64,000 nucleotides of DNA from Brackiella oedipodis DSM 13743 (GCF_000621025.1 NZ_KK211205.1:222776-286775), one strand, 5' to 3'; counted from the stretch's first letter, positions 28,028 to 39,726 are shown. Numbers and translations are program-made. The notes: generated from the letters alone by a model not told the origin.

Positions 28028-31000
28028 TGAAGTTTAAAGCCATTAATTGGTCGTTTCTAAAACGCAAACGGACCTTATTGTTAATCCCCATTTTGTTGTT
28101 GGCTTTTTTTGCATGGGTGTTGGCAACCAATAGCGGTAGTTATTGGTTGCTGAACACCGTCATGGGGCAGCTTGGCGGTAATATTGGCAAACTAGAAGGC
28201 AATATCTATAAAGGTGTCAAACTCGACTCGCTTAATCTTAATATGCCTTCGATAAATGTCGCGGCGCACGATGTGGACCTGGAAATCAATTGGGGCAAAT
28301 TATTGGGCTTGACGCTTGAAGTCGAGCGTATGCATATTGACAGCCTGAGCCTGCAATTGTTGCCTGTTAACGAACAAAGCGAGGACACGACGGAGGATGA
28401 GGACCCCCTTAGTTTACCGATAGATATTCATGTCAAAAGCGCCCGCTTGAATAGTTTTGATTTGCAAAATACAGAAGGCGGTCATTTGCCGGTGCAATTG
28501 AGTCGCTTTGATGCGCGCGATCTAGTGATCAACGACCAGGGTGCGCAGCTGGATCTGCACCATTTACAAGTTGACAATGATGATTTACAGGCCAATCTGA
28601 AAGGTTTAGTTAAGCTTGGGCAACTGGGTGCACCTTGGCCGATGGATATCACACTTGATACCCAAGTGGCGAGTGATAAAGCCAGTTCGCCGGTGTGCGT
28701 CAATAGTCTTTTTAGTCAATCTAGCTCGTTAATGCTAGCGCAATGTGATTTGCAATTACAGACGCAAGTGACTGGCGATTTAAATGACTTAAAAATTCGA
28801 TTAAATGGCTCAGGCCAAAACGCTAGTCTTAAGGCCGCGCTTAGCCTTGGACTGGAGCAACCGCTAGTGTTGACGGGCGCTAATATCGATTTTAGGGCGG
28901 CCAATCATATCCATTTCCTGACAGATATTCATAGTCAAACCGATGCTCAAGGTGAACAGACCTTAGCGGGCGAGATTGTCACGCAAAATCTAAAACTTGA
29001 TCGCGTGCTAGAAGACAGTGCTTTAAGCAGTCATATTGAGTTTACGACTCGAGCTAATGCGCAACATCTTAGAGGCTTGCAACTTAAGGCTGATATTGAC
29101 AAAGGCAGTCATTGGAATCAAGAGAACTTAGCTGGCAATATTGATCTTGATCTTGATCTGTCGCAGGTCTATCCAGCCGTCAGCAGCGCTCAGAGTGAGA
29201 CGGTCGACAAAAAACAAGAACACCAAGATCAAAAAGATCAAGTTCAACAGCAGGCGCGACTTAACAACGCCGATTGGTCGAAAGCACGGCTCAAGCAAGC
29301 GGCCATCGATTTGCAATTAGGTAACAACAATCTGCGGGCTAACGGCCAACTAGGACAAGCAGAGGATGTATTGACGCTCAAAGCAAATTTGCCACAATTG
29401 AACAATTTTTGGCCGACGCTAAGTGGTCATGCCAGGACAGATATCAACCTTAAAGGGGGCTTTGCGCAACACGCGCTAGATCTAAAAGCGTCTTATGATA
29501 GCGGCAAAAACAGCAAAGACCTCGGCCAAGCGCCTCTGAAACTGGCTCTGCATGCCAATGGTCAGGCTCAGAATCCAAAAGGCCGCTTAGCTTGGCGTGG
29601 CCAATTACACGATCTAGATGTCAATCATGCCAATCTAGCGTTGCAACAAGAACAAGCCCTCAATATCGATTATGCAGCGGCTAGTGCGACTGCGCCTATG
29701 CAATTAGCCATCAGTCCAAGTCAGTTTAGTCTCAGCATAGACAAACAGCATAAGGGCCTGTTACAGCACCAAGGTACGCGCTTAGAGAAAGGGCACTGGC
29801 AAAGCCAAGGTAATTTTGAGAACTTGGTGCTGACCAGTGATTTTATGCACCAGCTCGGATTACCTTTTAAGACCGAGGCAAATCGCACTAATAAGGCCTC
29901 GGCTAAAGACGTCAGTTACAACGGTCAATGGCAATTTACACAAGCGCCTGAACTTAATTTACGTGTCAATCTACAACGGACATCAGGCGATAGCCTGTTG
30001 CCGATCCAAAACGGCATACCGCTGGATTTACAAAATCTAGACGTTACGCTACAAGAACAAACGCTAGATTTTGCGCATTCTTTGTTGCAACTACAGGTTC
30101 AGGGGCAAGGACCTAAATCAAACGTAGATATAGCGCTTGAATTACCCCCTAAGTTTGCTTTAGGTGTCAATCAAGGGCATATCGATCTGCAGTTTAGTGA
30201 TCAATCGTCTCTCAAAGCAAATATTGCTCAAGATCCCCACACCGGAGAGGCAGGATGGCAAGTGTGGCAAACGCAGGCACAAATGCAAGGGCTAAATTTG
30301 CAAACCTTAAGTCTAGGTTTATTGCCAAGTACGCATCTTAATGGTGACCTCAATTTGCAGAGTCATTTGCTCAAAGGCGCTGAAATCAAGGATCTTAAGT
30401 TCGATTACCTAGTGAAGGAAGGCAGCACTTGGCAGGGTAAGGCGATGTCTGGGCAGCTCGCCAGCCAAGTGGATTTAGAAGGAGTGTTGCCATTACCTTC
30501 TGTGATTGATTCGCCTTTATATCAAGGCCACGTCAATCTGCAAGCGCTGCGTTTACACGATACCGATATTGATTTAAGCATTGCCGACAACCACATTCAA
30601 GGCAAAGGGGGCTGGGGTCAGCCGCAGGATCATTTGAATCTGCAGCTGGATTTGCCGCAATTAGGACAGCTTTGGCCCGATATAAAGGGGCAGGCGAATG
30701 TAGCGTTGGATTTGAGCGGTAATATCGCGCAACATGCACTCAAACTCAAAGGTAAATATGATTTATTCCCGGCCTCAAGCAAACAACAGCAAGCCTTAAA
30801 TCTCAATCTGGCGTTAGCGGGCAAGGCTCAGCTCGATACGACCCAAACATCATGGCAGGGGACACTTGAGCAGTTAGCCGCCTCTTATGCCGGCACAGCA
30901 CTGCAATTGCAGAGCAAAAACGGCTTAGCTATTGACTTTAAGCAAGATGCCCTAAAGCACGATATCGATTGGTCCTTGGGTGATACGCAATTGCGCTTGC

Positions 31001-34000
31001 AATACCCCGATAAGCGCCAGGCCTTTATAAACCTCAAACAAAGTCAGGGTCATAATCAAACAATAGATAGCGCCGGTTCGATTGAAGGGCTGGTGCTAAG
31101 CATGCCTTTGTATCACTATTTGCAAGCCATGATCGAGAGTCTGAGTACAGCGAAAATAGTGGCAGCGCCAGCGAAGGTGGCTCCTAGCCAAGAACTGCAG
31201 CTCAATAGTCAATGGCAGCTGCATAAAGATAAGGCTATAACGGCAGAGCTTAGTCTCCAGCGCCAAGGCGCACAAGGCAATTGGCCGTTTGATTTGCCTG
31301 TCGTGGTGGACTTCAGTGAGCTTGCCTTGCAGGTGAAACCTTGGGGGCAACGTTCACAGCACGGTTTAGCGGGGCAAGACATCACGCTCAAGGGTAAAGG
31401 TCCGCACTCCGTACTGGATGGTCATGTGCAATTTAATCCTAGCAATCCAATGCTAGTAGACCTCGCTAAATTAGACCTTAAATTGCCCGACAATGCCATG
31501 ATTGACTTGGATGTTATCAGTGATACAAAAGTGCATCATGGCGCTGAAAAAGCCGCGGATTTGCTCGCTAAAGCCGAAGCGAAGGCGCAAGCCAGCCAGG
31601 GCACAGTCGCAGAGAGCGAAACAGTAAATCAGACCCGTGATGATACCGAGGGCGATGAGTCGCCACAACCTCGCCGTCTGCAAAGCCAACGTTTAGCTCG
31701 TTTTGCTAATTCCTATATCAAAGGCCATCTTAAAACGCATGGCTTTAAGCTCGAAAAGCTCAGTGATGGGGCTGTGCCGCCTGGTCAAATCAACGGCGAC
31801 ATCAATTTTGAGGCTAATATGCGCCAGGGTCAGTTTGATTTTGCGAATTTCAGTGGCAACTTTGGTAATGACAGCCGCTGGAATCGTCAATCCTTGGTGG
31901 GTAATTTTGATATTCAGATCAAACAAGACGCGGCCATGAATCAGGAGTTTTTTAAAACGCCGTATTTTTATGTCTTGCAAAAAAGCGATATTAACTTACG
32001 ATTAGGCAGCAATGTGATCAAATCTAGCGGTAGTTTTGGTCATAAAGCAGATAAATTTAACCTGTCTGTGAATGCACCCCAACTATCGCAGTTCTGGCCA
32101 GATATTCCAGGCGCCGTCAAAGCGAACTTGGATTTGGTGGGCTCTTTAAGTGACTATACCTTTGATTTAAGCAGTCAATTCAAGCAAGGCAATAGTCAAG
32201 AAATAGGCAAAGCGCCTATCGATGCACACCTCAAAATGCAAGGTGGTTGGGGCAAGATTGACGGCGATATTGAGGGCTGGCATGGTTCCATTGACTTAGT
32301 TGACGTTAAGCATGCGGGTTTTTCAATTTTGCAAAACCAAAAAACCCAAATTAAATTGGCGCCCGTGGGTAAAGGGGATCAGCCGCAATGGGATATTGGT
32401 GCCTCGAAAGTTCGCGTTGGCTTGCCTGGCAATTACTATTTTGACGTAGTGCAAGATGGCACGAAAGGCGGAGAAGGTAAGTGGGATACTAAGGGTAAGA
32501 TTTTAGGGCTTAAATTCCCGCGTAACGTCGTGCGTGAATTACAAAAAGCCTTTGGGGGTGAAGCTCAGAAAAGTGATCCTGACAGTGGTGTCGTCCTAAA
32601 ACAAACCCGAGAAGTACATATTGATCCCGCGAGTTTTGATATTAATTGGGATTTTGCCTTTAATCAGCAGCTGAAAGGGGCAGCGGCGATAACTTACAAG
32701 CACGGCGATTTTGCGGTGCCTGCTCCCCAACCCTTCCCTTTGGGTCTCAAAAAGGCTGATGTCAAACTCAGCGCCACGCCGCGGGGCGAGCATAGTGATC
32801 TGAGCTTGGATCTCAATATTGATATTGGCAAACGCGGTCAGCTACAGGCACATGCAGTCTCTCTCTTGAATGGTCTCAAACCTGTGTTGGATGATCGCAC
32901 CCGCGCCCATGTCAAAGGTGGCATTGGCGATTTGGCGGCACTCTCACCTTTTGTGAAGGATGTGGTGCAGTTGGGCGGCCGTGTCGATTTAGATGTCGAC
33001 GTGCGGCACAAGGGCAAGGAATGGTTGCCTAGCGGTAAGGTACAAGCGCGTGACCTCAAAATTATTGAAGTTGAAAACGGTATTCGACTCCTCAATGGTA
33101 CGGCTGACGTCGCCCTCAATGGCAATAACATTGTGATCGAAAAAATCTACTTCCCAAGTGTGTTGCGCATCCGCCCAGTTGAGTGGCGTACACGGACTTG
33201 GATAGAAAAGAATAAAGTCGCCCAACAAGGTAGTTTAAATGCCAACGGTCACTGGAACCTCAAAGAAAAGAGTGGTGAGTTCCATGTCAATATGGATCAT
33301 TACCCAGTGATGCAACGTAGTGATCGCTATGCCATGATGAGTGGTAACACCGACGTTAGCATTAAGTTGCCGCATATTGATGTCAAAGGCAAAATCGTCG
33401 CCGATGCGGGCTGGGCTAGTATCGATATTCAGGGTACAGCCCCGAGCTTGGATTCAGATGTAGAGATCGTTGACAAAAACCAGACCGAGGAACCTAAGGC
33501 CAGCCCGATGGATTTGGATCTGGACTTTACTGTTGATCTGGGGCCACGGTTCTATATTGTGGGCTTTGGTCTAGATTCAGGTTTACGCGGCGCGATTAAT
33601 GTGGTTCAGGACGATAACCGTCTCACCGGGATTGGTGAATTCAATACCCGTGGGGGGGCTATCGAGGCCTACGGTCAACGCCTGCAAATTCGGCGCGGCT
33701 CAGTGTCATTTACCGGTGATTTAACCAATCCAGTACTCAATATCACGGCGATGCGTACTGGTCTAGAAGTGAATGCTGGGGTAAGGGTACAAGGCAGTGC
33801 TAAGCGGCCGAAAATTTCCTTGGTCTCAGAACCTGAGGTGAGTGATGTTGAAAAACTCTCCTGGCTCATTATGGGTCGAGGTCCGGATAGTAATGGCGCC
33901 GATTTGTCTTTGCTATTCTCTGTGGGTAGTTCCATTGTGGGCGGTGGTGAACCGTTCTACCAAAAACTCGGTATTGATGAATTAGCCATCCGCACGGGGG

Positions 34001-34266
34001 ATATTGGCAATACAGGTTCGATTTTGCCGAAAAAAACCGTGGCGGATAGTACCAGCTATGATGATAGCCAAAACGTTGAGAACCAATTTCTCACCATTGG
34101 TAAAAAACTCAGTACCGAGATTTGGGCCAATATCGAGCAAGCTTTGAGTGGTACAGGTACGGTCGTGCGTGCTAGTTATCGCTTCTCACCGTTTTATAAT
34201 GCCGATATCAAGGTCGGTACGGTCAATGGTATCGAGTATTTGTTCCGTCGTTTTTTTAAAGACTAA
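28027..34266 (+). CDS. tamB: TamB, giant AsmA-like envelope bridge protein with expanded middle
   Basis: 2079 residues, against about 1260 in E. coli. One N-terminal membrane helix (about 16-36) is followed by a long beta-rich repeat region and the conserved C-terminal TamB domain (DUF490, about 1790-2079). The latter includes [51 protein letters not shown] and the final [12 protein letters not shown]. Three diverged modules can be seen in the middle, each with an [L/A]PQL-x3-WP motif (near residues 453, 876 and 1351), explaining the extra length. Two Gln/Asp/Lys-rich inserts (about 390-410 and 1180-1225) look disordered. TamB forms a hydrophobic groove from inner to outer membrane and takes part in phospholipid transport and outer-membrane protein assembly with TamA. 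Confidence 0.94.
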   Translation: MKFKAINWSFLKRKRTLLLIPILLLAFFAWVLATNSGSYWLLNTVMGQLGGNIGKLEGNIYKGVKLDSLNLNMPSINVAAHDVDLEINWGKLLGLTLEVERMHIDSLSLQLLPVNEQSEDTTEDEDPLSLPIDIHVKSARLNSFDLQNTEGGHLPVQLSRFDARDLVINDQGAQLDLHHLQVDNDDLQANLKGLVKLGQLGAPWPMDITLDTQVASDKASSPVCVNSLFSQSSSLMLAQCDLQLQTQVTGDLNDLKIRLNGSGQNASLKAALSLGLEQPLVLTGANIDFRAANHIHFLTDIHSQTDAQGEQTLAGEIVTQNLKLDRVLEDSALSSHIEFTTRANAQHLRGLQLKADIDKGSHWNQENLAGNIDLDLDLSQVYPAVSSAQSETVDKKQEHQDQKDQVQQQARLNNADWSKARLKQAAIDLQLGNNNLRANGQLGQAEDVLTLKANLPQLNNFWPTLSGHARTDINLKGGFAQHALDLKASYDSGKNSKDLGQAPLKLALHANGQAQNPKGRLAWRGQLHDLDVNHANLALQQEQALNIDYAAASATAPMQLAISPSQFSLSIDKQHKGLLQHQGTRLEKGHWQSQGNFENLVLTSDFMHQLGLPFKTEANRTNKASAKDVSYNGQWQFTQAPELNLRVNLQRTSGDSLLPIQNGIPLDLQNLDVTLQEQTLDFAHSLLQLQVQGQGPKSNVDIALELPPKFALGVNQGHIDLQFSDQSSLKANIAQDPHTGEAGWQVWQTQAQMQGLNLQTLSLGLLPSTHLNGDLNLQSHLLKGAEIKDLKFDYLVKEGSTWQGKAMSGQLASQVDLEGVLPLPSVIDSPLYQGHVNLQALRLHDTDIDLSIADNHIQGKGGWGQPQDHLNLQLDLPQLGQLWPDIKGQANVALDLSGNIAQHALKLKGKYDLFPASSKQQQALNLNLALAGKAQLDTTQTSWQGTLEQLAASYAGTALQLQSKNGLAIDFKQDALKHDIDWSLGDTQLRLQYPDKRQAFINLKQSQGHNQTIDSAGSIEGLVLSMPLYHYLQAMIESLSTAKIVAAPAKVAPSQELQLNSQWQLHKDKAITAELSLQRQGAQGNWPFDLPVVVDFSELALQVKPWGQRSQHGLAGQDITLKGKGPHSVLDGHVQFNPSNPMLVDLAKLDLKLPDNAMIDLDVISDTKVHHGAEKAADLLAKAEAKAQASQGTVAESETVNQTRDDTEGDESPQPRRLQSQRLARFANSYIKGHLKTHGFKLEKLSDGAVPPGQINGDINFEANMRQGQFDFANFSGNFGNDSRWNRQSLVGNFDIQIKQDAAMNQEFFKTPYFYVLQKSDINLRLGSNVIKSSGSFGHKADKFNLSVNAPQLSQFWPDIPGAVKANLDLVGSLSDYTFDLSSQFKQGNSQEIGKAPIDAHLKMQGGWGKIDGDIEGWHGSIDLVDVKHAGFSILQNQKTQIKLAPVGKGDQPQWDIGASKVRVGLPGNYYFDVVQDGTKGGEGKWDTKGKILGLKFPRNVVRELQKAFGGEAQKSDPDSGVVLKQTREVHIDPASFDINWDFAFNQQLKGAAAITYKHGDFAVPAPQPFPLGLKKADVKLSATPRGEHSDLSLDLNIDIGKRGQLQAHAVSLLNGLKPVLDDRTRAHVKGGIGDLAALSPFVKDVVQLGGRVDLDVDVRHKGKEWLPSGKVQARDLKIIEVENGIRLLNGTADVALNGNNIVIEKIYFPSVLRIRPVEWRTRTWIEKNKVAQQGSLNANGHWNLKEKSGEFHVNMDHYPVMQRSDRYAMMSGNTDVSIKLPHIDVKGKIVADAGWASIDIQGTAPSLDSDVEIVDKNQTEEPKASPMDLDLDFTVDLGPRFYIVGFGLDSGLRGAINVVQDDNRLTGIGEFNTRGGAIEAYGQRLQIRRGSVSFTGDLTNPVLNITAMRTGLEVNAGVRVQGSAKRPKISLVSEPEVSDVEKLSWLIMGRGPDSNGADLSLLFSVGSSIVGGGEPFYQKLGIDELAIRTGDIGNTGSILPKKTVADSTSYDDSQNVENQFLTIGKKLSTEIWANIEQALSGTGTVVRASYRFSPFYNADIKVGTVNGIEYLFRRFFKD
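29320..29500 (+). repeat. TamB internal repeat core, copy 1
   Basis: Encodes [18 protein letters not shown], then [15 protein letters not shown], then [16 protein letters not shown]. It matches copies 2 and 3 in order and spacing of key residues (G-x2-G, D-x-L, PQL, W-P, G, A/Y-x-L/F-D/K-L). Confidence 0.7.
30580..30765 (+). repeat. TamB internal repeat core, copy 2
   Basis: Encodes [19 protein letters not shown], then [15 protein letters not shown], then [14 protein letters not shown]. It is closest to copy 1 (shared AQHAL-x-LK) and starts about 1.27 kb after it. Confidence 0.7.
32002..32190 (+). repeat. TamB internal repeat core, copy 3
   Basis: Encodes [19 protein letters not shown], then [17 protein letters not shown], then [16 protein letters not shown]. 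It is about 1.42 kb after copy 2 and the most diverged, probably closest to the ancestral TamB region. Confidence 0.65.
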
Positions 34267-34315
34267 CTGTGAATCCTCTTTGAGAGGTAATAATTTCTAC
34301 GTTGCGAGCATAAAA

Positions 34316-34879
34316 ATGAGTATTAAAAATGATCGTTGGATTCGTCAAGCCGCGGCGCAAGGCATGATTGAGCCCTTTGAGGCAGGTCAAGTGCGTCAAA
34401 TCAATGGCGGAAAAATTGTTAGCTACGGCACTAGCAGCTATGGCTATGATGTCCGTTGTGCGCGTGAATTCAAAATATTCACTAACATTAATTCGAGCGT
34501 GGTGGATCCTAAGAATTTCGATGAAAAATCATTTGTTGATTTTGAAGGGGATATATGTATAATTCCTCCGAATTCTTTTGCCTTGGCTCGCACGGTGGAG
34601 TACTTTCGCATCCCACGTAGCATCTTGACGGTATGTTTGGGTAAGAGCACCTATGCGCGTTGCGGCATTATTGTCAATGTCACGCCGCTAGAACCCGAGT
34701 GGGAAGGGCATGTCACGCTTGAGTTTTCTAACACTACGCCATTGCCCGCCAAAATCTATGCCGGCGAGGGTTGTGCTCAAATGCTGTTCTTTGAAAGCGA
34801 TGAAGTCTGCGAGACTTCCTACAAGGACCGAGGTGGCAAATATCAACACCAAACAGGGGTGACGCTACCTAAAACTTAA
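34316..34879 (+). CDS. dcd: dCTP deaminase
   Basis: 187 residues from ATG at 34316 ([21 protein letters not shown]), the normal family start; the frame is open further upstream only inside tamB. Key motifs are [42 protein letters not shown] (with the catalytic glutamate) and [12 protein letters not shown]. The enzyme makes dUTP from dCTP on the route to dTMP. It lies 50 bases after tamB and 13 bases before the decarboxylase. Confidence 0.96.
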   Translation: MSIKNDRWIRQAAAQGMIEPFEAGQVRQINGGKIVSYGTSSYGYDVRCAREFKIFTNINSSVVDPKNFDEKSFVDFEGDICIIPPNSFALARTVEYFRIPRSILTVCLGKSTYARCGIIVNVTPLEPEWEGHVTLEFSNTTPLPAKIYAGEGCAQMLFFESDEVCETSYKDRGGKYQHQTGVTLPKT

Positions 34880-34892
34880 GGGCTAAACAGTC

Positions 34893-37166
34893 ATGAAATT
34901 TCGTTTTCCTATTGTCATTATTGATGAAGACTTTCGTTCGCAAAGTGCTTCTGGGTTTGGGATCAGAGCATTATCCGATGCCATTGAGGCCGAGGGCGTC
35001 GAAGTGTTAGCACTCACCAGTTATAGCGATCTCACGTCTTTTGCACAACAACAAAGTCGTGCCAGTGCTTTTGTTTTGTCGATTGATGATGAGGAATTCG
35101 ATGTGGATTCCCCAGAAGATGTGGCTTTGGCCATTCGCAATTTACGGGCCTTTATTAGTGAATTGCGTTTTCGAAATGAAGATATACCGATTTATTTATA
35201 CGGAGAGACTCGCACTTCACAACATATTCCTAACGATATCTTGCGAGAGCTGCACGGCTTTATTCATATGTTTGAAGACACACCTGAGTTTGTCGCCAAG
35301 CATATTATTCGTGAAGCGCGCAGTTACTTAGCGACCTTGCCACCGCCATTTTTTAAGGCCTTGGTAAATTATGCTCAAGATGGCTCATATTCTTGGCACT
35401 GCCCAGGGCATTCGGGCGGTGTGGCCTTCCTCAAAAGCCCTGTGGGGCAAATGTTTCACCAGTTTTTTGGCGAAAACATGTTGCGTGCCGATGTCTGTAA
35501 TGCCGTCGAAGAGCTCGGTCAGCTTTTGGATCATACCGGGCCTTCGGCCGAGTCCGAAAAAAATGCGGCACGGATATTTCATGCAGATCACTGTTTTTTT
35601 GTGACCAATGGGACCTCGACATCCAACAAAATTGTTTGGCACGGTAATGTTGCCGATGGTGATGTGGTCCTAGTTGACCGGAATTGCCACAAATCAATTT
35701 TGCATGCCATTACCATGATTGGTGCTATTCCCGTATTTTTGCGACCAACACGCAATCATTTAGGGATTATTGGTCCCATTCCACTCGAGGAATTTGAACC
35801 CGAAAATATCTACAAAAAAATCGAGGCGAATCCTCTAGCCCGCCATGCCAAGAATAAAGAACCCAGAATTTTGACCATTACCCAAAGTACCTATGATGGT
35901 ATTACCTACAATGTCGAGATGATTAAGGAGCGTCTCGGTAGCATTTGCGACAGCTTGCACTTTGATGAGGCCTGGATTCCGCATGCGACTTTTCATGAAT
36001 TCTATGAAGATATGCATGCGATAGGTCCCTCCAGACCTCGTAGCAAGGATGCCATGATTTATGCCACGCATTCGACACATAAACTGCTGGCCGGTTTATC
36101 GCAAGCGTCTCAAATTATTGTGCAGGAATCTGAAACCCGCAAGCTAGATCGCAATGTCTTTAATGAAGCCTATTTAATGCATACCTCGACCTCACCTCAG
36201 TATGCCATTATCGCTTCTTGTGATGTCGCGGCAGCGATGATGGAGCCGCCCGGCGGCACGGCACTAGTCGAAGAAAGCATCTCAGAGGCCTTGGATTTTC
36301 GGCGGGCTATGCGTAAAGTCGCGTCCGAATATGGTTTGGATGACTGGTGGTTCAAAGTTTGGGGGCCGAAGCGTTTAGTGCATGATGGCATTGGCGAGCA
36401 AGAGGACTGGCTCTTACACGAAAACGAAGATTGGCATGGCTTTGGCAAAGTGGCGCCAGGCTTTAATATGCTCGATCCCATCAAGGCCACCATTGTGACC
36501 CCAGGCTTAGGCATGGATGGCGAGTTTGCAGAAAAAGGCATTCCAGCGGCGATTGTGAGTAAGTATTTGGCCGAACACGGTATCGTTATCGAAAAAACCG
36601 GTTTGTATTCATTTTTTATTATGTTTACTATCGGCATTACTAAAGGACGTTGGAATACGCTCCTTACTACTTTGCAGCAGTTCAAAGACGATTACGACCG
36701 TAATCAACCGATGTGGCGCAGCATGCCTGATTTTTGTAAGGAATACCGGCAATACGAACGCTATGGTTTGCGTGATTTATGCCAAATGCTGCATGAAGCC
36801 TACAAAAAACACAATGTGGCGCGCCTGACCACCGAGGTTTATTTAAGCGAGATGGTACCGGCCCTTAAACCTTCCGATGCCTTTAATAAGATGGCGCACC
36901 GTGAGATTGAGCGCGTCAGTATTGAGGACTTAGAAGGGCGCATCACTGGTGTTTTATTAACCCCTTATCCACCTGGCATTCCACTATTGATTCCAGGCGA
37001 GCGTTTTAATAAAACCATTGTTGATTATTTGCAGTTTGCCGTGCAATTTAATAAGAATTTTCGAGGTTTTGAAACCTTTATTCATGGTTTAGGTTACGAA
37101 GAAAATGAGGATGGCAATGGTCGTTATTATGTTGATTGCTTACTCGAAAATGCCATTGATCAATAG
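34893..37166 (+). CDS. PLP-dependent Orn/Lys/Arg decarboxylase (AdiA-like size)
   Basis: 757 residues. An N-terminal receiver-like wing domain (about 1-140) is followed by a fold-type I PLP domain with GHSGGVAFLKSPVGQMFHQ, VDRNCHKSILHA, HFDEAW and the Schiff-base lysine in HSTHKLLAGLSQAS (Lys397). The C-terminal domain includes TPYPPGIPLLIPGERF. Length and layout match the biodegradative arginine decarboxylase (about 755) better than lysine (715) or ornithine (about 720) enzymes, but substrate cannot be assigned by eye. It makes agmatine, cadaverine or putrescine. No amino-acid/amine antiporter gene adjoins it, so an acid-resistance pair is not evident here; linkage to dcd is conserved in relatives as I recall. 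Confidence 0.9.
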   Translation: MKFRFPIVIIDEDFRSQSASGFGIRALSDAIEAEGVEVLALTSYSDLTSFAQQQSRASAFVLSIDDEEFDVDSPEDVALAIRNLRAFISELRFRNEDIPIYLYGETRTSQHIPNDILRELHGFIHMFEDTPEFVAKHIIREARSYLATLPPPFFKALVNYAQDGSYSWHCPGHSGGVAFLKSPVGQMFHQFFGENMLRADVCNAVEELGQLLDHTGPSAESEKNAARIFHADHCFFVTNGTSTSNKIVWHGNVADGDVVLVDRNCHKSILHAITMIGAIPVFLRPTRNHLGIIGPIPLEEFEPENIYKKIEANPLARHAKNKEPRILTITQSTYDGITYNVEMIKERLGSICDSLHFDEAWIPHATFHEFYEDMHAIGPSRPRSKDAMIYATHSTHKLLAGLSQASQIIVQESETRKLDRNVFNEAYLMHTSTSPQYAIIASCDVAAAMMEPPGGTALVEESISEALDFRRAMRKVASEYGLDDWWFKVWGPKRLVHDGIGEQEDWLLHENEDWHGFGKVAPGFNMLDPIKATIVTPGLGMDGEFAEKGIPAAIVSKYLAEHGIVIEKTGLYSFFIMFTIGITKGRWNTLLTTLQQFKDDYDRNQPMWRSMPDFCKEYRQYERYGLRDLCQMLHEAYKKHNVARLTTEVYLSEMVPALKPSDAFNKMAHREIERVSIEDLEGRITGVLLTPYPPGIPLLIPGERFNKTIVDYLQFAVQFNKNFRGFETFIHGLGYEENEDGNGRYYVDCLLENAIDQ

Positions 37167-37193
37167 CTGCGTAACGTGCGTGACGGTATTACA

Positions 37194-38417
37194 GTGAAAC
37201 AGTTAAGCCAATACGATGCCATTATCATTGGCGCTGGCGCGGCAGGTATGATGTGCGCGGCGCAGGCGGCGGCTAGGGGGTTGCACGTTTTATTGCTAGA
37301 TCATGCAAGCAAATTAGCCGAAAAAATTCGTATCTCTGGTGGAGGACGCTGTAATTTTACGAATTTGGGGGCCACTTGGCAGCACTATGTGTCAAACAAT
37401 CCGCGTTTTGCGCGCTATGCCTTGAGCGTCTTTGGCCCACAAGATTTTCTTGCGTTATTGCAGCAATATAAAATTTCTTGGCATGAAAAGCACAAGGGTC
37501 AATTGTTCTGTGACAATTCAAGTCAGGACATTATCCACATGCTGTCGCATATGTGCAATCAGCACCAGGTAGAGTGGCTCATGCCATGTAAAATCCATGC
37601 CGTTCAGTACCATGAGCAACCCCGCCATTACACTGTGCAGACATCGCGCGGTACGCTAAAAACGCCACAATTGGTGATAGCAACAGGAGGCTTAGCGATG
37701 CCGCAGCTGGGGGCCAGTGCATTTGCCCTCAATCTAGCCAAACAATTTACTATTAATGTTATCCCAGTGGCTCCTGCCTTAGTACCTTTGCAGTTTGATC
37801 CGCAGCATTGGGCAGCCTTCGCTAATTTATCTGGTGTGTCTATCAACGCCCATATCCGCAACGGAACTCACAAAAAAGCGCAGAGTTTTGATGAGGACGT
37901 GCTCTTTACCCACAAAGGCCTATCGGGGCCAGGTATTTTGCAGATTTCGTCTTATTGGCAAGCGGGCTCAGACATTGTCTTGGATTTAGCGCCCGCAGAA
38001 GATGTGGCTACGATTTTGTTAGAGGCTAAGCAACACCGCAAGCAACAGCTGCTGACCGTGCTTAGTCGCTTGTTACCAAGACGTTTAGCCCAGATCTGGT
38101 TAGCGCAATTTGCGCCAAATACCGCCTCACAGATGGCAGAAATCAGTGACAAAACCTTGCGTCAACTCGCACAACACATTAAGCAATGGTCTGTGCAGCC
38201 TTGTAGCAGTGCTGGCTACAAAAAGGCCGAAGCCATGCGCGGTGGCGTTGATACCCAGGCTATGCATGCAACCAGCATGGAAGTAAAAGCGCAGCCTGGC
38301 TTGTTTTTTATTGGTGAAGCCGTGGATATGACCGGCTGGTTGGGTGGATATAACTTTCAGTGGGCTTGGAGCAGTGCCTATGTTTGTGCCCAAGCCCTAC
38401 AGTCCAGTTCTAAATAA
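37194..38417 (+). CDS. BaiN/HI0933-family NAD(P)/FAD-dependent oxidoreductase
   Basis: About 407 residues from GTG at 37194 (MKQLSQYDAIIIGAGAAG); a GTG six codons earlier is also possible, and neither has a clear binding site. The FAD-binding motif IIIGAGAAGMMCAAQAA, then EKIRISGGGRCNFTN, a central VIATGGLAMPQLGAS and the C-terminal EAVDMTGWLGGYNFQWAWSS are diagnostic of the HI0933/YhiN group. The physiological reaction is not established for most members. It follows the decarboxylase by about 30 bases on the same strand. Confidence 0.9.
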   Translation: MKQLSQYDAIIIGAGAAGMMCAAQAAARGLHVLLLDHASKLAEKIRISGGGRCNFTNLGATWQHYVSNNPRFARYALSVFGPQDFLALLQQYKISWHEKHKGQLFCDNSSQDIIHMLSHMCNQHQVEWLMPCKIHAVQYHEQPRHYTVQTSRGTLKTPQLVIATGGLAMPQLGASAFALNLAKQFTINVIPVAPALVPLQFDPQHWAAFANLSGVSINAHIRNGTHKKAQSFDEDVLFTHKGLSGPGILQISSYWQAGSDIVLDLAPAEDVATILLEAKQHRKQQLLTVLSRLLPRRLAQIWLAQFAPNTASQMAEISDKTLRQLAQHIKQWSVQPCSSAGYKKAEAMRGGVDTQAMHATSMEVKAQPGLFFIGEAVDMTGWLGGYNFQWAWSSAYVCAQALQSSSK

Positions 38418-38440
38418 CGGCATTGCGCCGCGACAATTCT

Positions 38441-39649
38441 TTATATTTGGCTTAGCGCCTGCTTTTTGAGGTAATAGCCACTACCCAAACTGAGTATGAA
38501 GGTAATCAGCATCACGCCTAGTGTATTGCCCAGAGGCAAGGCATAAACATTATTAAAGAAGTGATAGAGCACGAAACCGATTAACCACATCAGCATATTG
38601 GGCCAGCAAATGCCAGCGCGTGCTTGTGCATTTTTGTAGACAAAATAATCGGCGATTTGTACAGAAATCATCGGCGTAAATACGGAGCCGATAAATAATA
38701 AGAAGTTCTCAAAACGATCGGCCTTAAACGCTAAGGCCAGTATTAAGCCAATCACGGTGACAAGTGCCGCAATATGAGTTTCGGACAATTTGGGCTTAAT
38801 GCTCACAGTACTGACACCAGCGGAATAAGCATCCAAAAAGGTGGTTGTGACTGTCGATAAGACAACGATAATAATGGCACTGACGCCCATGCCGGCATAT
38901 AGCAAAATATTGGCAATTTCTGTTTGTGCCGTAAATAATGCGGCACCTAGCCCGATGGCATACATCCAACTACTGGTTAGCCCATAAGCTATCGCTGAGC
39001 AAAAGGTGGTTAGTTTGGGTTTAGTAGCAAAGCGCGTGTAATCAGAGATTAAAGGTAACCAAGTCAACGGCATGACAGCCGCCAATTCTACGGCCTGACC
39101 AAAGCTAATTGGGTCCATAGCGGGGGCAGGTGCGTTCATATCAGCACTAAAGATTTTAGTGCTGAGCCATACCGTGGTGACGAACAGAACCAATAAAACA
39201 GGGATGTTGATTTTGTTGAAAATGCGCCATAAACCGGCATAGACCCAAATAATCACTAAACACCCAATTAATACGCACCAAATGGCAAAGCTGCTTGGGC
39301 CCCAAAGATTCGGCATCATGGTATCGATGACTTGGGCGCCGACATAAATCATGATCGCCGTCCATCCAGTCAATTGAATAATATTGGCGCCTGCAAATAA
39401 CACCGCGCCCTTGTGACCAAATGGCAGTTGAACTGTCTGCATCGCACTTTTACGGGTTTGTGCACCAATTAAACCGGCGGCATAAAATAGTCCACAACCA
39501 ATGAGATGGCCGATGAAAATAGCGACCAAACCGCGGTGCCAGCCAAGCGGCGCAAAATACACTCCCGTCATTATTTCGGTAACGGCGACTGCCGCCCCAA
39601 ACCATACGAGAGTAGCGAGTGTAGGGGTAAATTGTGTGGACTTAGCCAT
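38441..39649 (-). CDS. CytX-like permease of the NCS1 cytosine/hydroxymethylpyrimidine family
   Basis: 402 residues with about 12 membrane helices. The N-terminal FGAAVAVTEIMTGVYFAPLGW, followed by GHLIGCGLFYAAGLIGAQT and MPLTWLPLISDYTRFA, resembles the cytosine permease branch and especially CytX, a proposed hydroxymethylpyrimidine (thiamine precursor) carrier. It could equally be a cytosine or other pyrimidine permease. No thi genes or thiamine pyrophosphate riboswitch are next to it; only about 85 bases separate it from gatB upstream on the same strand, with a terminator in between. Confidence 0.8.
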   Translation of the reverse strand: MAKSTQFTPTLATLVWFGAAVAVTEIMTGVYFAPLGWHRGLVAIFIGHLIGCGLFYAAGLIGAQTRKSAMQTVQLPFGHKGAVLFAGANIIQLTGWTAIMIYVGAQVIDTMMPNLWGPSSFAIWCVLIGCLVIIWVYAGLWRIFNKINIPVLLVLFVTTVWLSTKIFSADMNAPAPAMDPISFGQAVELAAVMPLTWLPLISDYTRFATKPKLTTFCSAIAYGLTSSWMYAIGLGAALFTAQTEIANILLYAGMGVSAIIIVVLSTVTTTFLDAYSAGVSTVSIKPKLSETHIAALVTVIGLILALAFKADRFENFLLFIGSVFTPMISVQIADYFVYKNAQARAGICWPNMLMWLIGFVLYHFFNNVYALPLGNTLGVMLITFILSLGSGYYLKKQALSQI

Positions 39650-39697
39650 AATCGTCTTCTTTTTAAATGATAATCAATCAAGGTTAGCGGACAAAAT

Positions 39698-39726
39698 AAA
39701 GGCCAAACCCATGGGTTTGACCTTTA
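39698..39726 (-). terminator. terminator after gatB
   Basis: AAAGG-C-CAAACC (39698-39709) pairs with GGTTTG-A-CCTTT (39714-39726) around one mismatch. On the minus strand it is followed by T-rich sequence and lies directly downstream of the gatB stop. Confidence 0.75.

Noticed and set aside
36197..36685. 162-codon frame opposite the decarboxylase
   Set aside because: Shadow of a well-conserved coding region; no start signal and no motif.
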